DNA from: Paenibacillus sp. PL91
GTDB lineage: Bacteria > Bacillota > Bacilli > Paenibacillales > Paenibacillaceae
Direction of reading: 5' to 3'
Length of the DNA stretch: 64,000 nt
Assembly (NCBI RefSeq): GCF_012935325.2
Contig: NZ_JABBYG020000014.1
Coordinates: forward strand, 1-64,000
The position numbers and the translations under genes are program-made. Positions 41,327-50,228 of this stretch are shown here, piece after piece. Positions within the stretch are counted from its first letter, which is position 1. The number at the start of each line of letters is the position of its first letter. A model generated the notes under the pieces. The model worked only from the letters and a program-made list of their open reading frames with translations, was not told where the DNA came from and searched no databases.

Positions 41327-43288
41327 ATGCCTAAGTTTTTGGTAACACGTTGGCACGGAATGCATCAGATATGGGCTTTCGTCTTAATGGTGCTCATGTC
41401 GGTCGCGCTTGCCTGGTTCGAGTGGCTGCTAGGACTGCTCGGGCTGCTGCTGACTGGCGGAGTATTGTTTTATACCGTGATGGCGGAGCGGGCGTTCCGC
41501 AAAGATCTCAAGTCGTATTTAGGCACGTTGTCCTATCGCGTGAAGAAGGCGGGCAACGATGTCGTGAGCGAGCTTCCTTTCGGCATTATTTTATATAACG
41601 AAGATCGAATTGTAGAATGGCATAATCCTTATATTGCAGGAATCGCGGAGCGGGAAAACGTAATCGGCGTGCCGCTTGCGGAGCTTTTTCCGACTTTGCA
41701 GCAGGTGAAGGAGCGGGAGGGCACCATCGAAGCGACGATTGGTTCTTCGGTGTATCAGCTCATCTTTAAGCCTAAGGAACGGATTTTGTACGTCCAAAAT
41801 ATTACGGAGCGCTGGCAGCTTGGGCGTAAATACGATGATGAGAAGCTTGTTCTAGGGGTCGTCATGATCGATAACCTTGAGGAAGTGACGCAAGGCCTCG
41901 ACGATCATCAGCGCAGCTCAATGCTCTCAAAGGTCACGACAGAGATTACGGAATGGGCGCAAAAGTTTCATGTTTATTTGAAAAGACTAACGTCCGACCG
42001 TTTTCTGCTTGTAACTGACCAGAAGACGCTAAAGCAGCTGGAGCAATCCAGATTCATTATTTTGGATGAAGTGAGGGAGATTACCGGCGATCATAAAATC
42101 CCGGTTACGCTCAGCATTGGCTTCGCAGCAGGCGCCGAGCACATCATTGAGCTTGGCCAATGGGCGCATATGAGCCTTGATATTGCGCTCGGAAGAGGCG
42201 GCGATCAAGCGGCCGTTAAAGTGGGAAGCCGACAGTCCTTCTACGGCGGCAAATCCAATGCGGTAGAGAAGCGTACGCGCGTACGCGCGCGGGTTGTCGC
42301 TCATGCGCTGCGCGATCTCATAAAAGAAAGCCATAACGTTGTTATCATGGGCCATAAAATGCCCGATATGGACGCTATCGGTGCAGCGATCGGCGTCATG
42401 AAGGCGGCGCAGCTGTTCGGCAAAGAAGCTTATATCGTGCTTGAAGGCGTCAATCCGGCGATTCAGAAAATGATGGAGCTTATCAAGGAAGACGAGAAGC
42501 TGTCGAAGCGGTTTGTATCGCCAGAGCAAGCTTCCGCGCTTATTACGCCGCAATCGCTTGCGGTGGTCGTCGATACGCATAAGGTATCGATGGTGAAGGA
42601 GCCGAAGCTGCTCACGCAAACGGAGCGCATCGTAGTAGTGGATCATCATCGCCGCAGCGAGGAGTTCATCGCGAATGCGATACTCGTGTATATGGAGCCT
42701 TACGCTTCGTCGACGTGCGAGCTCGTAACCGAGCTGCTGCAATACATTCATGACCGCGTTGTGCTGGATGTAAGGGAATCAACGGCGCTGCTTGCCGGTA
42801 TTACGGTAGATACGAAGAGCTTCTCGCTTCGTACGGGAGCTCGGACGTTCGAGGCCGCTTCCTTCCTCCGCCGCAACGGGGCGGATTCGATGATGATTCA
42901 GCGAATGTTGAAGGAAGACCTTGAAGAGTATGTGCGCAAGGCGGAAATTATTAAGCATGCCGAGGTGCTCTACGAGCATGTGGCTATTGCAGTAACGGAA
43001 AGCGGTCGTAAATATTCGCAGCTGCTTATCGCGCAATCGGCGGATACGCTGCTGAATATGACGGATATACTTGCTTCCTTCGTTATCGGGGAGCGGCCTG
43101 ACGGTCTTATCGGTATTAGCGCGCGATCGCTGGGCCATATGAATGTGCAGGTTGTTATGGAGAGAATGGGCGGAGGCGGGCATTTAACGAATGCTGCCGC
43201 TCAGCTTGAAGGATCAGTGGCTGAAGTAGCCGAGCGTCTGAAACGGGTTTTGGACGAAATTGAAACGGAAGAGGGGTTATTTGAATGA
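41327..43288 (+). CDS. gdpP: Cyclic-di-AMP phosphodiesterase GdpP
   Basis: 653 residues from ATG 41327; TTG 41321 is possible but too close to GGAGCGG. Domains in order: two membrane helices (about 12-50), a degenerate PAS (75-140), a degenerate GGDEF domain (170-300; the GGDEF motif is absent), then DHH (IMGHKMPDMDAIGAAIG, VVVDTHK, VVDHHRR) and DHHA1 (GGGGHLTNAAAQLEG). It hydrolyses c-di-AMP, a key regulator of K+ and wall homeostasis. It overlaps rplI by four bases. Confidence 0.96.
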   Translation: MPKFLVTRWHGMHQIWAFVLMVLMSVALAWFEWLLGLLGLLLTGGVLFYTVMAERAFRKDLKSYLGTLSYRVKKAGNDVVSELPFGIILYNEDRIVEWHNPYIAGIAERENVIGVPLAELFPTLQQVKEREGTIEATIGSSVYQLIFKPKERILYVQNITERWQLGRKYDDEKLVLGVVMIDNLEEVTQGLDDHQRSSMLSKVTTEITEWAQKFHVYLKRLTSDRFLLVTDQKTLKQLEQSRFIILDEVREITGDHKIPVTLSIGFAAGAEHIIELGQWAHMSLDIALGRGGDQAAVKVGSRQSFYGGKSNAVEKRTRVRARVVAHALRDLIKESHNVVIMGHKMPDMDAIGAAIGVMKAAQLFGKEAYIVLEGVNPAIQKMMELIKEDEKLSKRFVSPEQASALITPQSLAVVVDTHKVSMVKEPKLLTQTERIVVVDHHRRSEEFIANAILVYMEPYASSTCELVTELLQYIHDRVVLDVRESTALLAGITVDTKSFSLRTGARTFEAASFLRRNGADSMMIQRMLKEDLEEYVRKAEIIKHAEVLYEHVAIAVTESGRKYSQLLIAQSADTLLNMTDILASFVIGERPDGLIGISARSLGHMNVQVVMERMGGGGHLTNAAAQLEGSVAEVAERLKRVLDEIETEEGLFE

Positions 43289-43728
43289 AAGTGATCTTTT
43301 TGAAGGATGTTAAGGGACAAGGGAAAAAAGGGGAAGTAAAGGATCTATCCGAAGGGTATGTGCGCAATTTTCTATTGCCGCAAGGACTGGCGAAGCTGGC
43401 TTCGGACGGCAATCTGAAGACGCTTGAGGTACAGCATGCTTCTGAGCAAAAGCGCAAGGAGAAGGAAAAGGAAGATGCCGAGGCGCTTGGCAAGAAGATG
43501 GAAGAGATGACGGTTGTCATTAAGACGAAAGCTGGCGAGGGCGGAAGATTGTTCGGCGCCATCACAAGCAAGCAAATCGGCGAAGCGCTCGCAGCGCAAG
43601 GCATCAAAATCGATAAACGTAAAATCGAGCTGGAAGATCCGATTCGCACGCTAGGCGTTACTCAGGTTGTGGTTAAGCTTCACCCTGAAGTAAAAGCTAA
43701 GGTAAGCGTTCAGGTTTCTGAGGAATAG
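43285..43728 (+). CDS. rplI: 50S ribosomal protein L9
   Basis: 147 residues: N-terminal L9 domain (MKVIFLKDVKGQGKKGEVKDL to 50, with the GYVRNFLLPQGLA motif), a long connecting helix, and the C-terminal domain with EGGRLFGAITSKQI. Start overlaps the gdpP stop (ATGA). The hairpin repeat array follows. Confidence 0.98.
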   Translation: MKVIFLKDVKGQGKKGEVKDLSEGYVRNFLLPQGLAKLASDGNLKTLEVQHASEQKRKEKEKEDAEALGKKMEEMTVVIKTKAGEGGRLFGAITSKQIGEALAAQGIKIDKRKIELEDPIRTLGVTQVVVKLHPEVKAKVSVQVSEE

Positions 43729-43738
43729 AAGGCATAGA

Positions 43739-43837
43739 GAAGGTTTGCTTCGCAAACCTTCTCTTATGCTTACGAAGTAGATTTGCTTCGCAAACCTTAG
43801 CTTATGCTTACGAAGTAGGTTTGCTTCGCAAACCTTT
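43739..43837 (+). repeat. Tandem hairpin repeat array upstream of dnaB
   Basis: Three units, each built on an almost perfect hairpin AGGTTTGC-TTC-GCAAACCT (one unit has ATTTGC), joined by TTATGCTTACGAAGTAG. The last arm runs into AAACCTTTAAGGAGGG, the ribosome site of dnaB. The family is shared with the mnmG upstream array but here the copies are nearly identical, which suggests recent amplification. Confidence 0.8.
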
Positions 43838-43849
43838 AAGGAGGGACCC

Positions 43850-45211
43850 ATGAGTACAGAGCTGATGTTTGACCGTGTTCCACCGCAAAACTTAGAAGCT
43901 GAACAGGCTGTCATCGGAGCGATATTGCTGCAAGCGGAAGCGCTTATTACAGCGATGGAGCGGGTGCGCAGCGAAGACTTCTATAGCGGTCCTCACAGAC
44001 AAATTTATGAGGCGATGGTCGAGATTGCCGAGAACAACCAGCCGGTTGACCTCGTAACCTTGACCGCGCATTTGCAGGATCAGCATTTGCTTGAAGAAAT
44101 AGGCGGCGTCAGCTATTTGGCGAAGCTGGCCAATTCGGTGCCGACAGCGGCAAATGTTGACTATTACGCACAAATCGTTGAAGAGAAATCGATGCTGCGG
44201 CGGCTTATCCGCACAGCGACCAACATCGTATCCGATGGCTATGCAAATTCGGAGGATGTTGGCGTACTGCTCGGCGATGCGGAGAAGAAGATTCTCGAAA
44301 TCTCGAATCGCCGCTCAGGCAGCGGATTTATTTCCATCCGCGATGTGCTGATGGAAGTATTCGAGAAGGTCGAGCAGTTGTACGCCGATAAAGGAGGCAC
44401 GACGGGCATACCGTCAGGCTTCACGGATCTAGACCGTATGACAGCGGGCTTCCAGCGGAGTGACCTTATTATCGTTGCTGCGCGTCCATCGGTAGGTAAA
44501 ACGGCATTTGCGCTTAACATCGCCCAAAACGTAGGCGTCCGCGCTCGCGAGACGGTCGCGATCTTCAGTCTCGAGATGTCAGCGGCACAGCTGGTTCAGC
44601 GTATGATTTGCGCGGAAGCGAATGTGGATGCGCAGCGCATGCGGACAGGCCATCTTGAGGGTGACGACTGGGAGAAGCTGACGATGGCGATAGGCTCGCT
44701 ATCCGAGGCGCAAATCTTTATTGATGATACGCCGGGGATTACAGTCGCCGAGATTCGCGCCAAATGCCGCCGTTTGAAGAAGGAAAAAGGGCTTGGCATG
44801 ATCCTTATTGACTACTTGCAGCTTATTTCCGGCCGCGGCAAAGCGGGCGAGAATAGGCAGCAAGAGGTATCTGAAATATCGCGTACGTTGAAGCAAATAG
44901 CGCGTGAGCTTGAAGTACCGGTTATCGCGCTCTCGCAGCTCAGCCGGGGCGTTGAGCAGCGGCAGGACAAGCGTCCGATGATGTCTGACCTCCGGGAGTC
45001 AGGATCGATCGAGCAAGATGCCGATATCGTATCATTCCTGTACCGGGATGATTACTACGATAAGGAATCCGAGAAAAAAGATATTATCGAAATTATTATC
45101 GCCAAGCAGCGGAATGGGCCGGTAGGCACGGTAGAGCTGGTCTTTCTGAAAAAATACAATAAATTCGTAAGTATTGATCGCGCGCATCAGGATCCGATGC
45201 AAGCATCATGA
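43850..45211 (+). CDS. dnaB: Replicative DNA helicase (DnaB-type)
   Basis: 453 residues. An N-terminal DnaB domain (PPQNLEAEQAVIGAILLQ) and a C-terminal RecA-like motor with Walker A ARPSVGKTAFALN, Walker B MILIDYLQLI and the DnaB motif H4 region SDLRESGSIEQDADIVSFLYR. It unwinds the fork; in Bacillus the gene is called dnaC. The ribosome site lies at the end of the hairpin array. Confidence 0.97.
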   Translation: MSTELMFDRVPPQNLEAEQAVIGAILLQAEALITAMERVRSEDFYSGPHRQIYEAMVEIAENNQPVDLVTLTAHLQDQHLLEEIGGVSYLAKLANSVPTAANVDYYAQIVEEKSMLRRLIRTATNIVSDGYANSEDVGVLLGDAEKKILEISNRRSGSGFISIRDVLMEVFEKVEQLYADKGGTTGIPSGFTDLDRMTAGFQRSDLIIVAARPSVGKTAFALNIAQNVGVRARETVAIFSLEMSAAQLVQRMICAEANVDAQRMRTGHLEGDDWEKLTMAIGSLSEAQIFIDDTPGITVAEIRAKCRRLKKEKGLGMILIDYLQLISGRGKAGENRQQEVSEISRTLKQIARELEVPVIALSQLSRGVEQRQDKRPMMSDLRESGSIEQDADIVSFLYRDDYYDKESEKKDIIEIIIAKQRNGPVGTVELVFLKKYNKFVSIDRAHQDPMQAS

Positions 45212-45217
45212 ATATCC

Positions 45218-45256
45218 GAACAATTGCAGGGGTAGCTATGCAATTGTTCGTTTTTA
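45218..45256 (+). terminator. dnaB terminator
   Basis: GAACAATTGCA (45218-45228) pairs perfectly with TGCAATTGTTC (45239-45249), followed by GTTTTT. Confidence 0.88.
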
Positions 45257-45368
45257 GTTTGACTTCTCGATGATGGACTGCTACACTATTAATGCTGTCT
45301 TTTGCCTGATAACACGAAGCCTTCAATAAGAAGGGAATTTCGTGCTACAGCATTTTGACGGTAATTTT

Positions 45369-45386
45369 CGGTGTTTATAAACACCG
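45369..45386. promoter_or_regulatory. Perfect 18-bp palindrome just upstream of purA
   Basis: CGGTGTTTATAAACACCG lies 15 bases before the purA start and six bases before its GGGGG ribosome site. It could be an operator or a hairpin near the ribosome site. TTGACG upstream with a 17-base spacer would place a -10 (TAAACA) inside it. The left arm partly resembles a PurR box (11 of 13 by eye, reverse strand), but only one such half is visible. Confidence 0.5.
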
Positions 45387-45401
45387 GACGGGGGTATAAT
45401 T

Positions 45402-46688
45402 ATGTCTACGGTTGTTGTTGTTGGTACACAGTGGGGAGACGAAGGTAAAGGCAAAATCACTGATTACTTGGCAGAGGGAGCCGACGTCGTCGCTCGTTAC
45501 CAAGGAGGAAACAATGCCGGACACACGATCCTTATTGATAACAAAAAATATAAATTGACGATGATTCCATCGGGCATTTTCAATCATAATAAAACTTGCG
45601 TCATCGGCAACGGAATGGTTATTAACCCAGAAGCGCTTATCGACGAAATAAACTATATCCATGATAATGGATTCTCAACCGACAATTTGAAAATTAGCGA
45701 TCGCGCGCATGTGATCATGCCTTACCACCTTGTGCTTGACGGCCTTGAGGAAGACCGCAAAGGCGATAACAAAATCGGTACGACACGCAAAGGAATCGGC
45801 CCTTGCTACATGGACAAAGCGGCACGCAACGGTATCCGTATCGCTGATTTGATGGATGCAGAGGAATTCGAAGCAAGAGTTCGCAGCATTATCGTTGAGA
45901 AAAACCAACTGATCGAGCAAGTATACGGCGGAGAGCCGCTTGATGCTGACTCCATCGTACGTGACTATCTCGGCTATGCAGAAGTACTGCGTCCATATGT
46001 AACAGACACTTCGGTTGTTCTGAACGATGCAATCGATGCTGGCCAAAAGGTACTATTCGAAGGCGCACAAGGCGTTATGCTTGATATCGACCAAGGAACT
46101 TATCCGTACGTAACATCCTCCAACCCATCGGCAGGCGGCGTTTGTATCGGTTCAGGCGTTGGTCCGTCCAAGATCCAGCAAGTTATCGGCGTTGCCAAAG
46201 CGTATACGACTCGCGTAGGCGATGGCCCGTTCCCGACGGAGCAGGATAACGAGATCGGTCAATTGATTCGTGATAAAGGCCATGAATACGGTACGGTAAC
46301 AGGCCGTCCTCGCCGCGTTGGCTGGTTCGATACGGTTGTAGTTCGCCATGCGCGCCGCGTTAGCGGTATTACGGGTCTGTCCCTGAACTCGCTTGACGTT
46401 TTGACAGGTCTTGAAACGGTTAAGATTTGCACAGGCTACAAATTGCGCGGTGAGGTTATCGAAACTTATCCAGCAAGCCTGAAAATGGTATCCGAGTGCG
46501 AAGCGATCTATGAGGAGCACCCAGGCTGGTCTGAGGATATCTCCGGCGCAAAAACGCTCGAGGATCTTCCGGTAAATACGCGTAACTACTTGAACCGCGT
46601 ATCCGAGCTTACAGGCATTCCGATCGCGATCTTCTCGGTAGGCCGCAATCGCGAGCAGACGAACCCTGTTCGTCCGATCTACGAATAG
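45402..46688 (+). CDS. purA: Adenylosuccinate synthetase
   Basis: 428 residues. Joins IMP and aspartate with GTP hydrolysis, the first step from IMP to AMP. N-terminal P-loop VVVGTQWGDEGKGKITDYLAEGADVVARYQGGNNAGHT, the IMP region GTTRKGIGP and C-terminal GTP-binding NSLDVLTGLETVKICTGYK. Its own terminator follows, so it is monocistronic. Confidence 0.98.
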   Translation: MSTVVVVGTQWGDEGKGKITDYLAEGADVVARYQGGNNAGHTILIDNKKYKLTMIPSGIFNHNKTCVIGNGMVINPEALIDEINYIHDNGFSTDNLKISDRAHVIMPYHLVLDGLEEDRKGDNKIGTTRKGIGPCYMDKAARNGIRIADLMDAEEFEARVRSIIVEKNQLIEQVYGGEPLDADSIVRDYLGYAEVLRPYVTDTSVVLNDAIDAGQKVLFEGAQGVMLDIDQGTYPYVTSSNPSAGGVCIGSGVGPSKIQQVIGVAKAYTTRVGDGPFPTEQDNEIGQLIRDKGHEYGTVTGRPRRVGWFDTVVVRHARRVSGITGLSLNSLDVLTGLETVKICTGYKLRGEVIETYPASLKMVSECEAIYEEHPGWSEDISGAKTLEDLPVNTRNYLNRVSELTGIPIAIFSVGRNREQTNPVRPIYE

Positions 46689-46704
46689 AATATGAGCTTG
46701 ATGA

Positions 46705-46733
46705 AGGATGGCCCCTGGGGTCATCCTTTTTTT
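46705..46733 (+). terminator. purA terminator
   Basis: AGGATGGCCC (46705-46714) pairs with GGGTCATCCT (one mismatch), followed by seven T. Confidence 0.87.
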
Positions 46734-46872
46734 GTTTGTCTTTGGAATATAGCATGCCAAGGGGGAATGTCTCTCTCTAAACTTGACCATAATAGTATGT
46801 AACAGATTATGGGAAATAGCAGCTGATAGAAAAGGTAACCTTCGGCTGCTGATCGAGAGGATTGGTGCGAGC

Positions 46873-47562
46873 GTGTTAAAGAGAATCGGATGGCTCGGAA
46901 AGCTAGTTGCGGCGGGGCTTATTTTAAGCTTTTTGTCGATATGGACGACGGGCTATATTGTTACAAGTTATGTAGAGACGCTGCTAAAACAGTTTAATTT
47001 GCCGCTTGAGGTGCCGCCAATGGCGATGACAGGCGTTTGGGGGAAGCTCTGGGGCGCAGATCCGCTCGTAACGACGGATATCGCTGGCAAAGAAGAGACT
47101 CCGCCCATTATTGAGGATAAAACAGACCCCAAAGAGGAAACGCCGGACTCTCAAGCGGGTACGAATGAGCAGGGCGATCCTCCGGCATCGGTAGATGCGT
47201 TCGGCGAGGTGACCGAGCCACCGCTAACGGATATTGGTATCGGGGGCGGTACACAGGCAGGTGGAGGCGCTCCGGTAGATGGCGGAGAGGTGCAGGAGGG
47301 AACGGCAGGCACGGATGACACTGAAACGGCGATGACGACAGATGATTTAACCGAGGTAAAGGAACAAATGAGCGATGAGGACAAAGAGGAGCTGTTCGGC
47401 CTATTGATGACCAAGCTGCCTCAAGATTCATGGCAAACCATCTCTCAATATGTTGAAAATGGGCTGACGGAGCAAGAGTTGACGGCGATTCAACAAATTA
47501 TGGCACAGCATCTCGACAAGACCGAATACGGGCAAATGATGGACATTCTGAAAAAATATTAA
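46873..47562 (+). CDS. Membrane-anchored protein of unknown function
   Basis: I do not recognise this protein. From GTG 46873 it has 229 residues (the open frame begins at 46783; the start is uncertain). An N-terminal membrane helix spans about residues 10-32. A long low-complexity linker rich in Gly, Thr, Pro, Glu and Asp follows (about 60-155), then a helical C-terminal domain (about 160-229) ending TEYGQMMDILKKY. The topology suggests a short cytoplasmic N-terminus and extracellular remainder. It lies between purA and the M23 peptidase, and could act at the wall. Confidence 0.6.
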   Translation: MLKRIGWLGKLVAAGLILSFLSIWTTGYIVTSYVETLLKQFNLPLEVPPMAMTGVWGKLWGADPLVTTDIAGKEETPPIIEDKTDPKEETPDSQAGTNEQGDPPASVDAFGEVTEPPLTDIGIGGGTQAGGGAPVDGGEVQEGTAGTDDTETAMTTDDLTEVKEQMSDEDKEELFGLLMTKLPQDSWQTISQYVENGLTEQELTAIQQIMAQHLDKTEYGQMMDILKKY

Positions 47563-47711
47563 TTTTTAAAGATAGGGTAAAGGTTGCTCCAATTGTTGGG
47601 CATATGTTAAAGTATTAGGCGAGTGATCCGACAGGATAATTCGTCTTTTTTTGTATTTTTTGATGTCGGAAACCGGAATAAAAGTTGCATTAGCGCGAAA
47701 AGGAGACAATC

Positions 47712-49286
47712 ATGACCGTTTTTAAGGACCAAGGTCGGATTCAGAAGGTATGGAATCAAGCGATACAGTACTTTCGGCATGACCGATCGCAACACTTGAA
47801 TGGCAAGACTCAGCAACAATCCGCAAGCGGCAAGGCAAACACGTCATTTTGGCGCAAGAAGCCGGTACAGCTAGCGGGCGGGGTGCTCGTACTCCTCACT
47901 GTAGCCGGATTTAGTGGAATCCAATATGTACAAGCAAACACAGTCGATTTTTATAACGTATATATGAATGGAACAGCTGTTGGGACCGTGAGTGATCCTG
48001 ATAAAGTAGAGCAGCTAGTTTTGTTAAAGACAGAGGAAGTTCAGCAAGCTAATCCTGGTATTAATATGGTACTTGATACGGGTACGATTACATATGAGGC
48101 CGAGAGCGCATTCAAAGGAACGCCTGAAACGGATGTTACGTTGGACAAGCTTAAAGGAATGTTCACTGCTCACGCAGTTGGCGTTGAGGTGAAGGTTGAC
48201 GGTAAAGTAATCGGTATCGTGAAAGACCAGCAAACGGCAGATGCGGTGCTGCTTCGTGTACAAAGCAAGTTTGCGCCTAAGCTGGCCGCTGCTAAGAAGG
48301 ATTCAAAGGAAGTTAGGTCGCTCTCCTTCGATGCAAGCGAAGCGGCTGTACCGGAGAAAGAAACAAAAACGGCATCCAAGGTGCCTGGCCGCGAGGTGAC
48401 GGAGGTCGAGTTTATCGAGGCCGTCATGACGGAGTCGATCGATACCGATCCACAGCAGATCATGGAAGCGGAAGCGATTTACAAGATGCTCGTTCAGGGC
48501 AGCATTCAGCCAACGAAATATACGGTGCAAGAAGGCGACTGCGTAGGCTGTATCGCGCAGAAGTTCGATATTTCGCCTGAGGTTATTTATAAGAACAATG
48601 CTTGGATTAAGGACGACAAAATTACAATCGGAGATGTTCTCGATTTGACGGTGCTCCAGCCGGAGCTAACGGTCAAGACGGTTGAAAATTTAGTTGAGGT
48701 CGAAACGATCGAGCCGCCAGTGGAAGTGAAGAAAAATGCGAGTATGCGCGTTGGCGAGTCGAAGACACTCTCACTAGGATCAGCAGGCTCTAAGCGCATG
48801 ACTTATCGCATCGTGAAGCAAAACGGTTACGTCGTTTCCGAAGAGCTGCTTACGAAGGAAGTCATTAAGGCAGCTAAGCCAAAAATCGTTGAGCGAGGCA
48901 CTAAGGTTATTTTGGGCGAAGGATCAGGAAACTTCGCGATGCCGGTTTCGGGCTCACGATTAACCAGTAAGTTCGGACAGCGCTGGGGACGCATGCATAA
49001 CGGCATCGATCTCACAGGAAACAAGAACATTCATGCATCTGACACAGGCGTAGTTGAGTTCGTCGGCACGAAGCCGGGTCTTGGCAAAACGATTATCGTG
49101 GACCATAAGAACGGCTATACCACCGTTTATGGTCACTTAAGCTCTTACAAAACGAGCGTAGGCGACATAGTCGAAAAAGGCGATACAATCGGCATTATGG
49201 GCAGCACGGGCAACTCGACTGGCGTTCATTTGCATTTTGAAGTGCATAAGGACGGCGTATTGCAAAATCCGTTAAAGTACTTATAA
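47712..49286 (+). CDS. M23 family peptidoglycan DD-endopeptidase with LysM and G5 domains
   Basis: 524 residues. One membrane helix near 50-70; a large extracellular region (80-290); LysM KYTVQEGDCVGCIAQKFDI at about 275; a G5-like domain (about 330-400); and a C-terminal M23 domain with HNGIDLTG and HLHFEVHKDG as Zn2+ ligands. It likely trims cross-links during growth or sporulation. AAAAGGAG precedes ATG. It sits just upstream of walR, a known regulator of wall hydrolases. Confidence 0.9.
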   Translation: MTVFKDQGRIQKVWNQAIQYFRHDRSQHLNGKTQQQSASGKANTSFWRKKPVQLAGGVLVLLTVAGFSGIQYVQANTVDFYNVYMNGTAVGTVSDPDKVEQLVLLKTEEVQQANPGINMVLDTGTITYEAESAFKGTPETDVTLDKLKGMFTAHAVGVEVKVDGKVIGIVKDQQTADAVLLRVQSKFAPKLAAAKKDSKEVRSLSFDASEAAVPEKETKTASKVPGREVTEVEFIEAVMTESIDTDPQQIMEAEAIYKMLVQGSIQPTKYTVQEGDCVGCIAQKFDISPEVIYKNNAWIKDDKITIGDVLDLTVLQPELTVKTVENLVEVETIEPPVEVKKNASMRVGESKTLSLGSAGSKRMTYRIVKQNGYVVSEELLTKEVIKAAKPKIVERGTKVILGEGSGNFAMPVSGSRLTSKFGQRWGRMHNGIDLTGNKNIHASDTGVVEFVGTKPGLGKTIIVDHKNGYTTVYGHLSSYKTSVGDIVEKGDTIGIMGSTGNSTGVHLHFEVHKDGVLQNPLKYL

Positions 49287-49307
49287 TTTTATACCCCATT
49301 TCAACCA

Positions 49308-49350
49308 AAGAGAATCACTTCCGCGTACTGCGAAGCGATTCTCTTTTTTT
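49308..49350 (+). terminator. Terminator after the M23 peptidase
   Basis: AAGAGAATCACTTCCGC pairs imperfectly with GCGAAGCGATTCTCTT (49308-49347), followed by a T-run. It insulates the wal operon. Confidence 0.8.
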
Positions 49351-49479
49351 ATTGCGGCGGCTCAAAGCGATAAAGGAAAATCCTTGCTAACATGAAGGAA
49401 GTTTCATTGTGAACTAATGGATAACGTGTGCTAAAATAGAAGGTAATCAAAAAAGGACAAGCGACGGGCGGGTGTAGCG

Positions 49480-50226
49480 ATGCACGGAAAAATATTAGTG
49501 GTCGATGACGAACAGCCGATAGCAGATATTATAAAGTTTAACTTGGAAAAGGAAGGGCATCAGGTGATCTGCGCCTTTGATGGCGGAGAAGCGGTGAGGC
49601 TTGCATTCGAGGAGCTGCCGGATCTGATTTTGCTAGATTTGATGCTGCCTGTGAAGGATGGCATGGATGTATGCCGCGAGGTGCGAACCAAGCTGCAGAT
49701 GCCGATCATTATGCTCACGGCCAAAGATACGGAAATTGATAAGGTGCTAGGGCTAGAGCTAGGCGCGGATGATTATGTGACAAAGCCGTTTAGCACAAGG
49801 GAGCTGCTGGCACGGGTGAAGGCTCATTTGCGCAGGCAGCAGAAGCCGGCAGGCTCCGGCGAAGGCAATGCCGGCGCAGCCGAAGCGCCAGCCGAGCAAG
49901 AACAGCAGGGCTTTAAGCTGTTTAACTTATTTATTGATACGGATATGTATGTGGTTTATAAGGATGGAGAGCCGCTTGATCTGACTCATCGCGAATATGA
50001 GCTCGTTTACTATATGGCACGCAATAGCGGCAAGGTGATGACGCGCGAGCATTTGCTGCAGGCTGTATGGGGGTTCGAGTATTTCGGGGACGTGCGAACA
50101 GTCGACGTGACGATTCGCAGGCTGCGCGAGAAAATCGAGGATGACCCGAGTCGTCCCGAGTACATTATGACCCGGCGGGGTCTAGGCTACATGATGCGCA
50201 ACTCCAAGTCTGGAGGCCTCGGTTAA
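49480..50226 (+). CDS. walR: Response regulator WalR (YycF)
   Basis: Essential regulator of cell-wall metabolism. 248 residues: a receiver domain with DD9-10, phosphoacceptor Asp53 in LILLDLMLP, Thr/Ser in MLTAKD and Lys in VTKPF; then a Gly/Ala/Glu-rich linker (about 122-145, longer than usual), and an OmpR-type winged helix (LTHREYELVYYMARN through RRLREKIEDD). walK begins two bases after its stop. A -10-like TAAAAT lies at about 49,432; the -35 is not clear. Confidence 0.96.
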   Translation: MHGKILVVDDEQPIADIIKFNLEKEGHQVICAFDGGEAVRLAFEELPDLILLDLMLPVKDGMDVCREVRTKLQMPIIMLTAKDTEIDKVLGLELGADDYVTKPFSTRELLARVKAHLRRQQKPAGSGEGNAGAAEAPAEQEQQGFKLFNLFIDTDMYVVYKDGEPLDLTHREYELVYYMARNSGKVMTREHLLQAVWGFEYFGDVRTVDVTIRRLREKIEDDPSRPEYIMTRRGLGYMMRNSKSGGLG

Positions 50227-50228
50227 GG

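Noticed and set aside
45362..45374. PurR box before purA
   Set aside because: Only one half-site with two mismatches, and its partner is absent; noted inside the palindrome entry only.
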